DNA of 64,000 nucleotides from Acanthosoma haemorrhoidale (lineage: Eukaryota > Arthropoda > Insecta > Hemiptera > Acanthosomatidae): positions 55,201,239 to 55,265,238 of the forward strand of contig OV884012.1 in assembly GCA_930367205.1 (NCBI GenBank), given 5' to 3'. Of the stretch, positions 48,567 through 58,922 are shown piece by piece. How positions within the stretch are numbered: position 1 is the stretch's first letter; each line of letters starts with the position of its first letter. Position numbers and translations under genes: made by a program. The notes under the pieces were generated by a model, which searched no databases, was not told the origin of the DNA, and worked only from the letters and a program-made list of their open reading frames with translations.

Positions 48567-49069
48567 AAACATGGCGTGGCACCCTACATTCTAGAACTCA
48601 TCCCTTCCAAATTTATGAAATTCCACAGTAGCCTTTCCAACCACCCTAATCCTGTAGCACAGTCATTGCACTGCGCCACTCATCCCTATAATCCTCCTCG
48701 GAGACTAAAACGGCAGAGGCCTCGTGACCTGCTATAAACGCGTGACAGTGGGAGTCCTGGCAATGGCCAGTTTCTCCAATTATGTCCTGAGCGTCTGTGG
48801 CTCTCGAGCTCTTGGTCAGCCTCCACTGGCTAGTATCCGGTGACGCGGCTGACGGAGGGGCTTGGGGGACTTCCCAAGACTCTGCTTTCTCTTCGCATGT
48901 GGATTTGGGAGGTCTCTGGGCTGTCTGTATATTGTATGAATGAGCGAGTGAATGATGAACTGTAAATATGGTATGCATGAGACCATTTATCTTATTACTT
49001 ATTGCCTTATAAAAGGAAGATTGTAATTATAGCACAATAAAGGAGATTAAGAACTAAAACATGGCGTGG
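48567..49069 (+). mobile_element. LINE family B, 5'-truncated copy 2 with TSD
   Basis: AAACATGGCGTGG at 48,567-48,579 and 49,057-49,069 is a perfect 13-bp target-site duplication around a 477-bp insert. The insert starts within the ORF2 C-terminus (PSKFMKFHSSLSNHPNPVAQ, then RRLKRQRPRDLL and a stop at about 48,735) and carries the 3' UTR with GAATGAGCGAGTGAATGATG and AATAAAGGAG. It is about as diverged from the long copy as the short copies are. The 110-codon minus frame at 48,646-48,978 is antisense to it. Confidence 0.9.
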
Positions 49070-50339
49070 GACTGAAGGCAAGGTAGGCCAAAGAAAGATA
49101 GATTATTCGTAGACATGTATAGTCTTTATATAACTCCCTACATTATATATGTTGGTATATATTAGATAAATTAATATATTAGTATTCATAAAAGTATCCC
49201 AAATAAATTTACCCTTAATTCACGGGAGAATAATTAAAAAAAAATAATTATTTTCTTGTTATCGTTAGATCAACTATAATCTAATGAATTCATATTTTAA
49301 AGAACGTTTTGTATCTAAAGGCTTGAGATTTAGTCATTCAAAAGGGATGGATGCTTCTAATAACAAATGAATAAGCATGCACACCTACATAATATCTCAA
49401 AAACTTTTTCAATTTAATAATATAATGTTAATCTAACAACTGTTACTCGTCCACATATAGCAAAATACCAAGCAACTGATCAAGAAAGGTTTTAAGGCTA
49501 ATTGTCACTTGATCTCGGGGGCATTCTTTTTGTCATAAACATAGTGGGCTATTGACTTTTTGACATAAAATTTGCTAGTTAAATCAATTAAGCCATAGTT
49601 CTTAACTTTTTTTTTCTGTAGTGTTCCTTGCTGTCTCGTTTTAAATGTTAATTCTAGGGACAAAAGGCAGTTAAGCTGGGAATAAGCCTAACTCTTCCCT
49701 CTATCCCTGTCAATCACAAGTCGATCAATTGTACGTTTCCGTTCTTGTACGGTTTTACGTGATCCAGCTTTTTGTAACAGAGCTTCATTGTCTTGTCCCG
49801 TATAGATTAACTAGAGCCTCTGTCACACAGCCAGTCTCATTCAGGAATCCTCCTGATTGGAATACTTCAATGCCCTTTACTATATCCAATAGATTTATTC
49901 CATAGTCTTTGGGCTGTATTATCATACATACGTAACATTGTTTACACGCCAATTGTTTCATTGACTTAAAATTTTGCTACTTTCCCAAAAACCCCAAAGA
50001 AATAAGTTAAAGTAGCGTTGTGTCTACTAGCCACGCACCCTAGTTTCACGTTACACCTTAATTATTACCTCCAAATTACATTTTAATTATTATTTCAAAA
50101 TTGAATATGTAGGATGTGGAGATAACCCAGTCGTCGGAATTTAACATGAAAGCTATTTGTTTCTGGAAGTGTATGTAAGCTGAAGTACATCGCTTTCCTG
50201 ATTTTAGGAAAATATGTATCTAATTGATTCAATGATGATTAATATGTTTTATTGGCCAGGTATTTTACGTTTAGCAGATTAGCAGATAACGCTTCAATTG
50301 GGAAATGAACACGTTTGTGGCGGACCCATGACGTGATCT
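49070..50339. other. No gene seen
   Basis: AT-rich, no recognisable feature. Confidence 0.4.
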
Positions 50340-50501
50340 TCGTACTCTTTTTTTATTTATTAAACAACTTTATTATGAAAAAAATACAATCTGCCTTATT
50401 TAATACTTAATAGGCAATAAGTAATTGAGATAAATGTTCTCATTCATACCATATTTACAATTCATCATTCACTCGCTCATTCATACAATACTCGTACTCT
50501 T
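50340..50501 (-). mobile_element. LINE family B, very short copy 3 with TSD
   Basis: The minus strand reads ATTGTATGAATGAGCGAGTG and so on to AATAAAGTTG and an A-rich tail. TCGTACTCTT at 50,340-50,349 and 50,492-50,501 is a perfect 10-bp target duplication. The insert is 142 bp, and its 5' boundary falls at the same family B position as copy 1. The plus-strand frame at 50,434 is antisense UTR. Confidence 0.85.
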
Positions 50502-51480
50502 AAATATTTTTGTTTATTGTAGTAGACTTTGTACGATTACTGAAGTAATCTTAGTAGGTCTAGATGTTTTGTCGAGCAGAAGCCGATATTCCATAGTAGT
50601 TTTTCAGGCTAGAATAGAGAAGCAAACTCGAATCATTGGGAAACTCTGAATTTCCGGATCAAGAAGTTGCAGCTTCATCAGCTCATCGCCAATTTCATCA
50701 CCCCAAGACTATTGTCACTGGGGAGTAGGTTGAATATACACTAGGCCAGGGGCTCTAATTTTAAAACCTCATCGAGTTTTACGATGCCTGACTCCCTTTC
50801 AGCTAGCAACCTTAATTTCATCTCACACTCTTCTGCGTCTGAAACTATGGACTCAGTATTTTTAACCTCAGACCTAATTCATAATTTTGCCTCGAACAAT
50901 TATTCTTTACGTTTTGGACTACAGATGCACATTTGTTTTTTACGTCATAAAGATAGTATTTTCTTTACTTCTGATTAGTTAAATGTTAAGGATAATTTTT
51001 TTTTATTAATTAAATAATTGACTTATAACATATGCTTTTATTTTGGAATACCTTGTTAAACGTATTTACACATGAGTGGAGAATAAACTTCCATTCTTTG
51101 ATGACCTTATTGTCGTTACAGACTACAAAAAACTGGAAACTAGAAGTCTATTGAAATTCTAGTTTTCCACCCTCTACTCTAGGACAAAATAAAAATAAAA
51201 TGTAACTGTTGGATGTTCTATCTTTTTATATTTCGTCTACACTACAGTACTAGGCTAGTTGCTCTATACACTCATAGTCTCCAGAGCTTTCCTATTGTCT
51301 TCGCTTAATTGGACATCATGACATGTGGCATTTTCCTTCTACGTTCACTATCTATGTTATGTTCACTTGACTGTGACCTAAAAACAACATCTTCACTATC
51401 TCTTCAGTTAATTGGAAGCTATCGACTTTTTAGAAATGCTCTGTCAAATACATAGGCACACCTTTTATTATACCGATCTA
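50502..51480. other. No gene seen
   Basis: AT-rich. Two short plus-strand frames here (50,434-50,649 and 50,784-50,978) are not recognisable proteins. Confidence 0.35.
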
Positions 51481-52190
51481 CAGTGCAATCTCGCTAATTT
51501 TTGTTCGGATTAGTGAAAAATGTGGACTTTAATGGTTTGAGAAAAATTAACAATAGAGGTATTTAATACAAAACATATGTGTATATCCAAATATTAAAAA
51601 GTTCATATAACATACATATATGTAGTACATAAATACATACAAATCTGTAATATATGTACGTATATATGTGTTTTTAGAGAAAACGCCCTTTTTTGTGATT
51701 ATATATATATATAAGTTTTGATTTAATTAACATTTTGTTTAATGCTATTTCTTGGAGCTGCTGCAGAAAATAAATCTGCTGCCATTGTACATCGTTTTTA
51801 TACTCCATTTGATGCACTAGTTGAAATCTTCAGTTTCAGAACTTCTTCATGTTAACTGCAGTGGTAAAGATGGTGGCTGCTTGTTTCGTTCTTTTTCTTG
51901 CTGCTTGAGTTTTGTTGTTGTTCATTTTTATTTGATTTTTTCAAAACGATTTCCTCATCTTTTTTGAAAGTGAACTCGTTTTCTTAATTTCCTTAAATCC
52001 CCTTGAGCACATCTTCTTAGCTTAGTGCAACAGCAGGATTTATTTCTTTGAAAAAATCATTTGAAAAATCTTTTTCCGATTGGATTTATTGACAGATATG
52101 ACAGCTTCACCAGAAACACATTCCTTGCCCAATAAGTTATTCCAAAAAGTGCTAATGAGTTTGGGGTTCATTGAATTCCAAACAGCAGCA
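51481..52190 (-). pseudogene. pogo/Tigger-like DNA transposon remnant
   Basis: Directly after a TA (51,479-51,480), CAGTGCAATCTCGCTAATTT resembles pogo/Tigger/jerky terminal repeats ('CAGTggAACCTCGaTTAA'). On the minus strand, AVWNSMNPKLISTFWNNLLG (about 52,195-52,135) matches the C-terminal 'AW..V...TI...W+K.L' block of these transposases. That is the order expected for the 3' end of a minus-strand element. The catalytic domain is not found; the LINE copy starting at about 52.2 kb abuts it. The call rests on two short patterns. Confidence 0.4.
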
Positions 52191-52209
52191 AGGAAAAACA
52201 CTACCTAGG

Positions 52210-53120
52210 GCCAACTCCGACTCCATCGACGAAAGCCAAGAAGATTAAATAGAAACGGTCCACCAATAAATTCATCTGCCGCCAGCTCGATGGAAGACCT
52301 AACACCACAGGCCAGCACTTCAAAAGAAAAAACAGTAGACGAATCTCCGTTTTACATGCCTATCAGGTTCGAAGTACTGAGAAATAGCCAACCTGACGAC
52401 ATGTAAGTTATCAAAACACCCAAACAGACCAAACCACCTGATATACTCGTAAGACACATTAGCAATTTCAAATTGCTATGCTCACCAATGAGTAAAATTG
52501 TAGGTGCGGGAAAATATACGCGCCTCAATCGGTCTGGGGATACGAACATTTCGCCGGACACTCCCAACACTTATCGGGAAATTATTAATTATTTGGAAAA
52601 AACTAAAGCCGACTTCCATACTCACCAATTAAAGCAGAAAAGATCGTTAGGAGTAGTGATTAAAAACCTGCACCCGACCACACCAGCTGATGACATTAAA
52701 GACGAACTCTCCGCTCAGGGATTCAAAGTTGCCAAATAACGAACGTGCTCTGTAAGGATTGGCAACAAGACGAATCGATCAAACCACCGCTACCCTTGTT
52801 CTGCAAATATAGAGCGAACACCAGGAGTAGAAAAAAATCTATGACTGACCCACCTGTATTACACAAGAGTACAGGTCGAAAAACCTTACCCCAAACGTGA
52901 CATCGTCCAATGCCATAATTGCCAGGCATATGGACCCACGAAATCATACTGACACCTCCCTCCTAGGTGTGTAAAGTGCAGTGGGCAGCACAAACGTGAA
53001 TTGCGCAAAAAGCCCCTGAAATCGTCGGCTGTGGCGTGCTCTGCCAGCAAGGCCATCTGGCCAGCTAAAAGTGCTGCGAGGCTTACAGAACGTTGAAGTC
53101 CAGGAGCAAACAACGCCGTC
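52210..53120 (+). pseudogene. Family B ORF1 (gag-like, PRE/C2HC)
   Basis: The longest open part (52,473-52,739) contains TPNTYREIINYLEKTKADFH, then LGVVIKNLHPTTPADDIKDE and LSAQGFKV. This is the Jockey ORF1 domain that precedes the zinc knuckles (PRE_C2HC type, RNA binding). After a frameshift, IVQCHNCQAYGPTKSY-stop (52,905-52,960) and PRCVKCSGQH follow. They match the 'CH.CQ.+GHTK.YC...PRCVKC.G.H' knuckles. The first knuckle has Pro for His and a TGA where the last Cys is expected. ORF1 binds element RNA in the cytoplasm; this copy is dead. Confidence 0.85.
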
Positions 53121-53461
53121 GGCCAGAAGAGTAGAAATTAGCAACAAGAAGCGGTCCAATAAAAAATTTGAAGCCTTCAGTCTCTTTTGCTGATGCCGTT
53201 TGGAACAGAGAGTAGTCACAGGCACTGCCCACTACTCGTCCGTAAGTTCCTCTTCCCCAGCATTCCATTCATACCGTTAACCCTCAAGCTCAACCCCATC
53301 CTCAACCACACATCTCGCATATTCCTCCACCTTCAAGCTCTTCAGATCTCACTAGCCTATTAACATCATCCCTTACAGAGTTCAGAACCCTAATTACCCC
53401 TCTCATTTCACTTCTTACAAATCTTGTCTCCTACCTTATCCCCGTTAAACAAAATCCATAA

Positions 53462-54310
53462 GTGGATCCTTACGACTCCTTATCCATTCTCCTTTGGAAT
53501 GCGAATGGTGTTCACACCCACACTATCGAACTGACAGCGCTACTCCATGACAAGAACATCGACGTAGCTCTAATTATTAAAACAAGACTTACGAGTAATC
53601 GACCATTTACCGTTCGACAGTACCAGACTTTTCGAACTGATCACATAGATGGAAGAGTTCATGCAGGTACCGTTGTCATTATCCTATCGTCTTGATTATG
53701 ATCATTAGGATTTCCTTCAGTCCTCTGCAGTGTCATTCAGCAGCTTTACTTTCTCCCTCACTCTAGCGTCAGTGTACTGCGCTCCCAATAAATCCATTTC
53801 CGATTCCCAATTCATCTCATTTCTAGACTCCATCGGACATCGTTTCTTAGTGTGTGGGGACTTTATTGCGAAGCTCCAACATTAGGGGTCAAGATCCACG
53901 AATACATGAGGACGTGCTTTGATGTCTGCACTCACACGGAAACATTGCTCCACTATCTCTCCTGACACAGCCACCTATTGGCCATCAGATCCCAACTGAA
54001 ATCCAGACCTTCTTGACTTTTTCTTCGACAATAGTTTAGGAACACTAAGCTATTCACTCACGCGCTTCGATGACCTCTCCTCCGACCGTAGTCCTTTATT
54101 ATCAACCATTTCCCTAAGACCAATTTACAAACTGCCTCCTCCTTCATTTACTAGGGGCCAGTTGACTGGGATCACATCCGCCAGCTTCTTACAGAGTCCG
54201 TAGACCTCAAAGTGTCCCTGAAAACATCCCAAGACCTAGACGATGCAGTGCAATCTTTCACTACTCTGGTCCAGAGGTCAGTTAATGGCGAATCAAAGTT
54301 AATGGAGGAA
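53462..54310 (+). pseudogene. Family B ORF2 endonuclease domain
   Basis: The first 77 codons (53,462-53,695) read LSILLWNANGVHTHTIELTA and IDVALIIKTRLTS, the N-terminus of an AP-type endonuclease (family: Asn of 'WNANG', Glu of 'SET' here Lys in IKTR, so a catalytic Glu is lost). After a frameshift come VYCAPNKS, FLVCGDFIAK, WPSDPN, NPDLLDFF and FDDLSSDRSPLLST. These match 'GD.NAKH', 'WP.DP...PDLLDF' and the final 'SDHSP', where His is Arg. This domain nicks target DNA. Confidence 0.85.
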
Positions 54311-54359
54311 AATGTTCTCACATTACCTTCACCCTCTGTCGCAAGTCTTGTCCACTAGT

Positions 54360-55047
54360 TTATTTTAATTCGATTCCTCTCCCTGTATCCAAGACTGTAC
54401 GGTGCTTAGGCTTCCATATCGACAAACCACTGACCTAAAACCCACATATGAGGCTAAAAAAACAAAAACTAACAGACACAACAACAAGAAAAACAGACAC
54501 CCTCGGTAGACTCTCACTACCTTCCTGAATCCACCCGTCTCCTTCATTCCACACCCTATATCCTTCTCATACATCCTTCAAATGGGGGACTCCCCTTTGT
54601 GAAAGGCACTTATTAGCCCAAAATAATTTTCATTTATTTTTCCCACATCCTATTTTATAAGTTTGAGAGCTAAAAAAAACTTCGAAGGACATCTTATCTC
54701 TCAATAGAAAACAAATTACTAATCGACAAAGTTATACTAAGCCAATGTGGACGTACGGAATGGAGCTCTGGGGGACAGAAAAAAAGTCGAACATCAAGTG
54801 TATCCGATCCTTTCAATCAAAAGTCCTAAGAACAATAGAAACTGCCCCTTATTACGTCAGAAACAAAACCCTTCACAACGATCATAACATACCCTACATT
54901 CTTGAAGTCATCCCTTCCAAGTTTATGAAATTCCATAGTAGCCTATCCAACTACCCTAATCTCGTAGCACAGTCACTGGACTGCACCACTCATCCCTATG
55001 ATCCTCCTAGGAGACTGAAACGGCAGTGGCCTCGAGACCTGCTATAA
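54360..55047 (+). pseudogene. Family B ORF2, reverse transcriptase C-terminal end
   Basis: KTVRCLGFHIDKPLT and NPHMRLKKQK (about 54,390-54,470) match the 'VKYLG..LD..LTW..HI' block that follows the RT palm. The last 100 codons (54,745-55,047) are open: TYGMELWGTEKKSNIKCIRS, FQSKVLRTIETAPYYVRNKT, YILEVIPSKFMKFHSSLS and RRLKRQWPRDLL, then a stop. This is the usual C-terminus of Jockey-clade ORF2. The catalytic RT motifs are deleted. Confidence 0.88.
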
Positions 55048-55375
55048 ATGCGTGACAGTGGGAGTCCTGGCAATGGCTAGTTTCTCCAATCATGTGCTGA
55101 GCATCTGTGGCTCTCGCGCTCTTGGTCAGCCTCCACTAGCTAGTATCCGTTGACACGGCTAACGGAGGAGCGTAGAACAATTCCCAAGACAATTCCGCTT
55201 CCCCTTTCGAATGCGTGGGAGGTGACAAACATGTGGACTTGGGTGGCCTCTGGGCTGACTGTAAATATTGAATGAATGAGCTAGTGAATGATGAATTGTA
55301 AATATGGTATGAATGAGTGAATTTATCTTAATTACTATTGCCTAATAAGTGTAGTTTTAGCAAAATAAAGAAGAT
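55048..55375 (+). other. Family B 3' UTR
   Basis: Noncoding, with GAATGAG/GTGAATGATGAA tetranucleotide-like repeats (about 55,270-55,315) and a final AATAAAG. The same segment is found at 46.97, 48.9 and 50.4 kb. Confidence 0.8.
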
Positions 55376-57450
55376 ATAATGTATATTATATATTTTTCAC
55401 TGTTTCGTATTCTGTTAAATTAGAAGAAATAGTTTTACTTATAGACACGAAAGGGTTCTTACTTGTATAAACTAAAGAAATATGAGAAATAATGTGATTT
55501 ACCACATCACAATTGAAATTTAAAGACAATGAATTTTAGATCTCCACAAGCAGTGGCCAACTTCAAAACAAAAGAAGGAGTTTACTGTTTAAGGATCTCC
55601 ATTGGGAAGGGGACCAAGGTACATGAGTACCCTCTAATAATTACCCAAAACTGAAAAGAGCGAATTTTATTTTTTTCTAATTTTCATTTTTAAGGAAAGA
55701 TTATGCAATGACGGATTCCAACAGGAATGCTTGGTTTAGAATTTCGTGCTGTTGTAGGATTCTAATCCTAATTATTATTTTCCCCAATTCTAAATCGCTG
55801 CGTTTTCAGTGAATAAACAATCTAGTGTTTATTTTAGGATTGAAACCACATTCTAATCATGAAGCTGTTTTGTTAATCACTGCAGATTTGAAAGTCTTTA
55901 GTATTATTGAAGGTCTTTATCACCCACTAGAAATTTGAATGCATTATGAATTATTTAACTGGCTTTAAAGGATTATTTATTCCGATAAAGATCAGAAAAT
56001 GTTGGTCTTTGTTCACCATTCTCTCTTTAAGTTAGATTAGATTTTTACAAAGTTTTATTTAGTGTTTGTCCAAGTTGTATGTAAAATAGTTTTAAATTCT
56101 ACGCAGTTAAATTTGTGTTGTATTATACCCTTCACAGTCTTCACGGCCCTAGCTGGTATCGGAAACCCATTTCTGTTCACCTTGAAAAGCCATTAGCTGA
56201 AGGATTTTTTACTTTTCTTGGATGATGGATCACCCCGGTGATCCATCCCCTAACACTCTGAACCACTCGAAGTTTTTGTGTTTGTGAAGTAAAGTTCTAA
56301 AACAACAAAACAAAACGTGGTTTGAGGTGGCTTGTTAGACACTGTCGATTCCGGAGCCCGAAGGAAAATTATAATGATAAAATGGAGCAGTTAGCCTACC
56401 TCTCTTGGTTAGCTGTTTACATCAACTGCATAAAAAGATCCTTGATGTGTGAGGCGAAGAATTGAGAATGAACCGAGAAGTGCTGCTGAAAAAGAGAGGG
56501 AGAGTGTGTGTGAGAGAGAGAGTGAGAAAAAGCCTTAAGGACGGCGTGCGAGTAGGGGTGGGTAATCTGATTTTTTATGGCCATGCAGGGAGATCCACGG
56601 GGCACATTACCCAGCCAAGGGTTAATGCCTCCAGGCCGTCTATTAAAGCTTCTATAATTCGGACGTTCGGACTTTCACCACTGCTACCTACTTTTTCGTA
56701 TACCACTTATGTTGGATCTTAAACATCATTTAGAGATTTTATCTCGATGGATTTTCTAGTACTTATCAAAGAAGATGATGTCAGCTGTATGGCATTATGT
56801 TAGTTCCGTTTGTGTGTGTTTTACTTATTAACACACCACACTTGGCAAACAACAAAATCCCTTCAATTATTAAATCCAACTGATTAAATAAAGCAGCAGG
56901 AATCACGTTGCAAAGCGAATATATGCAATTTTTTTAATTTGACTTGGATTTGGTTTTTGACTACCGCTTTGGGCCATTTTAATTTTTTGGGCTATACATG
57001 CTTGAAGTTGACGAAAATAGAGATATAGAGTCCTCAGACAATCAGCTCTATAAATAGGAGGAACGATACTTACCAAGCTCAATAGTCGACAAGGTAAACG
57101 TAGCTGATCTATTCATAATCGTATCTTTGTCCAACATGTAAGAGCTTTCTTCTATTTGGTGAGATCTGTTAAATGAATTAGCCAAGAATTAAATATAACC
57201 AAATTGAAATGTTTGTTTAATAAAAACGTAATTTTTATGATGAAAAGGAGATGGAGACAGATGTTACATTTCTAGGAACGGGATATGAAAAAAGTACTAT
57301 CATACCTCAATATATATGTTCGTTTGATGGCATAACAGAAGCAAAGAATCGATACTGTAGGAGGAAGCTAGTGAAGGAGGGCAGGACTGGTTTGTAGTGC
57401 CAATTTAAGTAAGCAGTATATATAATGTTAGTCACAATCCTAATAGGCCT

Positions 57451-57452
<2 letters not shown>
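55376..57452. other. No gene seen; long palindrome
   Basis: A perfect inverted repeat GATGGATCACC-CC-GGTGATCCATC lies at 56,224-56,247. 56,460-56,720 has a purine-rich GA patch and an 86-codon plus frame that I do not recognise. Otherwise AT-rich and empty. Confidence 0.4.

Positions 57453-57496
<44 letters not shown>
57453..57496. repeat. (TA)n microsatellite
   Basis: About 22 uninterrupted TA units. Confidence 0.95.
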
Positions 57497-57497
<1 letters not shown>

Positions 57498-58200
57498 CAT
57501 CAATTTTTAACTAAATTTAAGTTTTTGGAATTTATAAACCATTGAAATAAAAACATCCTTTATTCGAAGTAGGAAAGATTCAAGAAGTGGTCTGGTGGTC
57601 AACCGAGGACTGTGTGCATTACGCATTTATATGAACTATTAATAAATATATTCAGTAATTGAGAAAATATGTTTTAGGCCAAAATATTCTCATGAAAACT
57701 TAAACTATCTTGATCACAGAATATTAAAAACAAAATATGATACAAATAAGCTCTTGTTTGCCTAAATATGAACCAAAACTATAGACTATTTAAATGAAAC
57801 ACAGGATGTATCATCATTTTTAAGAGTATCAACTATTTGGTTTTAGCAGTCTCACTTTAAATGTAACCCAGGGGAAAAGTTCATGAAGGAAAATTGACGG
57901 AGAATTCCATGACATCATAGGAAATGAGGAAATCGTTAATCTCTAATCAATTCGATAAAAATTATATCGCCTTTCTATACTAAATTATAATTGAAAACAT
58001 ACCATTCTAATTATATGAAAAGCTATGTTTCCAATATGTTTTCATTTGTTTTGAGATCTAGAGAAACAAATTTTATAATAGGATACGATTTTTTAGTAGT
58101 TGTTGTCGCCACCTCTTAATTACAAATAATTATCACTCTCTTCTCGATCAGATCATATCATATCTATCACGTTTTCCATATGTTTAATAAATTAAGCTTA
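57497..58200. other. No gene seen
   Basis: AT-rich sequence upstream of the promoter-like region. Confidence 0.4.
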
Positions 58201-58234
58201 TGACGACAGTCGGAGAGTGGGGGAGTCAGTCGTA

Positions 58235-58305
58235 GGTGGGGAGTTATCCCCACCCTACTGGCTGGCCTCCTATATAAGCCCGAGCCCCTGAGTCAGAGCT
58301 CAGAC
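58235..58305 (+). promoter_or_regulatory. TATA-type core promoter with upstream palindrome
   Basis: A perfect palindrome GGTGGGGA-GTTA-TCCCCACC (58,235-58,254) is followed by TATATAAG (58,271-58,278) and TCAGAC at 58,300-58,305. Placing +1 at the A (58,302) puts the TATA box at -31, the normal arthropod spacing. Local GC content is high against an AT-rich flank. It could belong to a gene starting here or to an LTR-like element. Confidence 0.5.
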
Positions 58306-58374
58306 AGAAAGCAACAGGGACCTTCAACACTTCTGTCTCTTTCTGCACTGGCACCTGCGGCTCTACTCAAAACC

Positions 58375-58612
58375 ATGGACTTCTCATTCAACTACCTCTG
58401 CATCTCTATCCATCCTAGTGGGAATCTCTGCCTTCGTCTGGCTAAAACTAGCACCTCCTTGGGAGAGACCTCTCCCTCGCGGACGACGGTTGCCGTGGCC
58501 CTACAAATTTTACCAGCAGTGTCTCCCACGACAATCCAGTCTACCTTTCTCCGGTTCACTCCCGCTTTTGGGATCCAGACGGTTTTCGTCTAACCTTAGA
58601 TACCGAGTGTGA
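58375..58612 (+). CDS. Short ORF downstream of the promoter, unknown
   Basis: An ATG 73 bases after the predicted start site, in AAAACCATGG context (a good initiation site), opens a 72-codon frame (MDFSFNYLCISIHPSG...) ending at 58,593. A second frame (58,418-58,612) contains LVGISAFVWL-like hydrophobic residues, so a single-base frameshift near 58,418 would give a signal-anchor-like N-terminus; GT or AG splicing cannot be judged. No family is recognised. It could be a first exon, an LTR-retroelement ORF start, or noncoding. Confidence 0.3.
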
Positions 58613-58739
58613 ATTCGTGGTCATTCCAAGACCACATAAACTACCTATAAACCTACCCTGTACCTCTTCTCCTGAACACAGTGCTTAGTCGGGGCACACA
58701 CACCTTCTAAAGATCTTATGGAGTCAGATAAAAGCGAAT

Positions 58740-58922
58740 TAGGCTGCCCTGCCGACTAGGCCGGCGGCCAGGGTGAAAGACCATGGTCTACCCGCCTTAT
58801 CTCTTCTGGGCGCTCACCTGACGTGGCCTAAGAGGTTGTAGCGATCCTAGCCCGCGGCGGGCGTCTCCCTGCCACTTAAGGGATACTCATGTATACTGAG
58901 CCCCCTAGTGACGACCCGACAG
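58740..58922 (-). repeat. GC-rich dispersed repeat, copy 2
   Basis: Reverse complement matches 19,012-19,170, with a 20-base identical core centred on CCCGCCGCGGGC and further matching blocks on both sides. It lies just downstream of the short ORF and in opposite orientation to it. Identity unknown. Confidence 0.6.

Larger units (their letters stand above)
52195..55375 (+). mobile_element. LINE family B (Jockey clade), long internally deleted copy
   Basis: Remains of a two-ORF non-LTR retrotransposon. In order: ORF1 (gag-like, zinc knuckles), ORF2 endonuclease, the thumb/C-terminal end of RT, and a 3' UTR ending AAAATAAAGAAG. The catalytic core of RT is deleted at about 54,310-54,360. Total remaining length is about 3.2 kb, while Jockey-type elements are usually 4.5-5 kb. 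Many stops and frameshifts are present. No target duplication was found. It lies next to the pogo-like remnant. Confidence 0.88.

Noticed and set aside
48646..48978. 110-codon minus-strand ORF
   Set aside because: Lies antisense across the family B LINE copy; the plus strand explains the sequence.
47036..50649. Two ORFs (47,036 and 50,434) sharing SFIPYLQFIIHSLIHTI, looking like a small protein family
   Set aside because: They are the antisense of the LINE family B 3' UTR, so the similarity is due to the repeat and not to a protein.
52352..54574. Several minus-strand ORFs over 52.3-54.6 kb
   Set aside because: All are antisense shadows of LINE ORF1 and ORF2, where motifs are clear on the plus strand.
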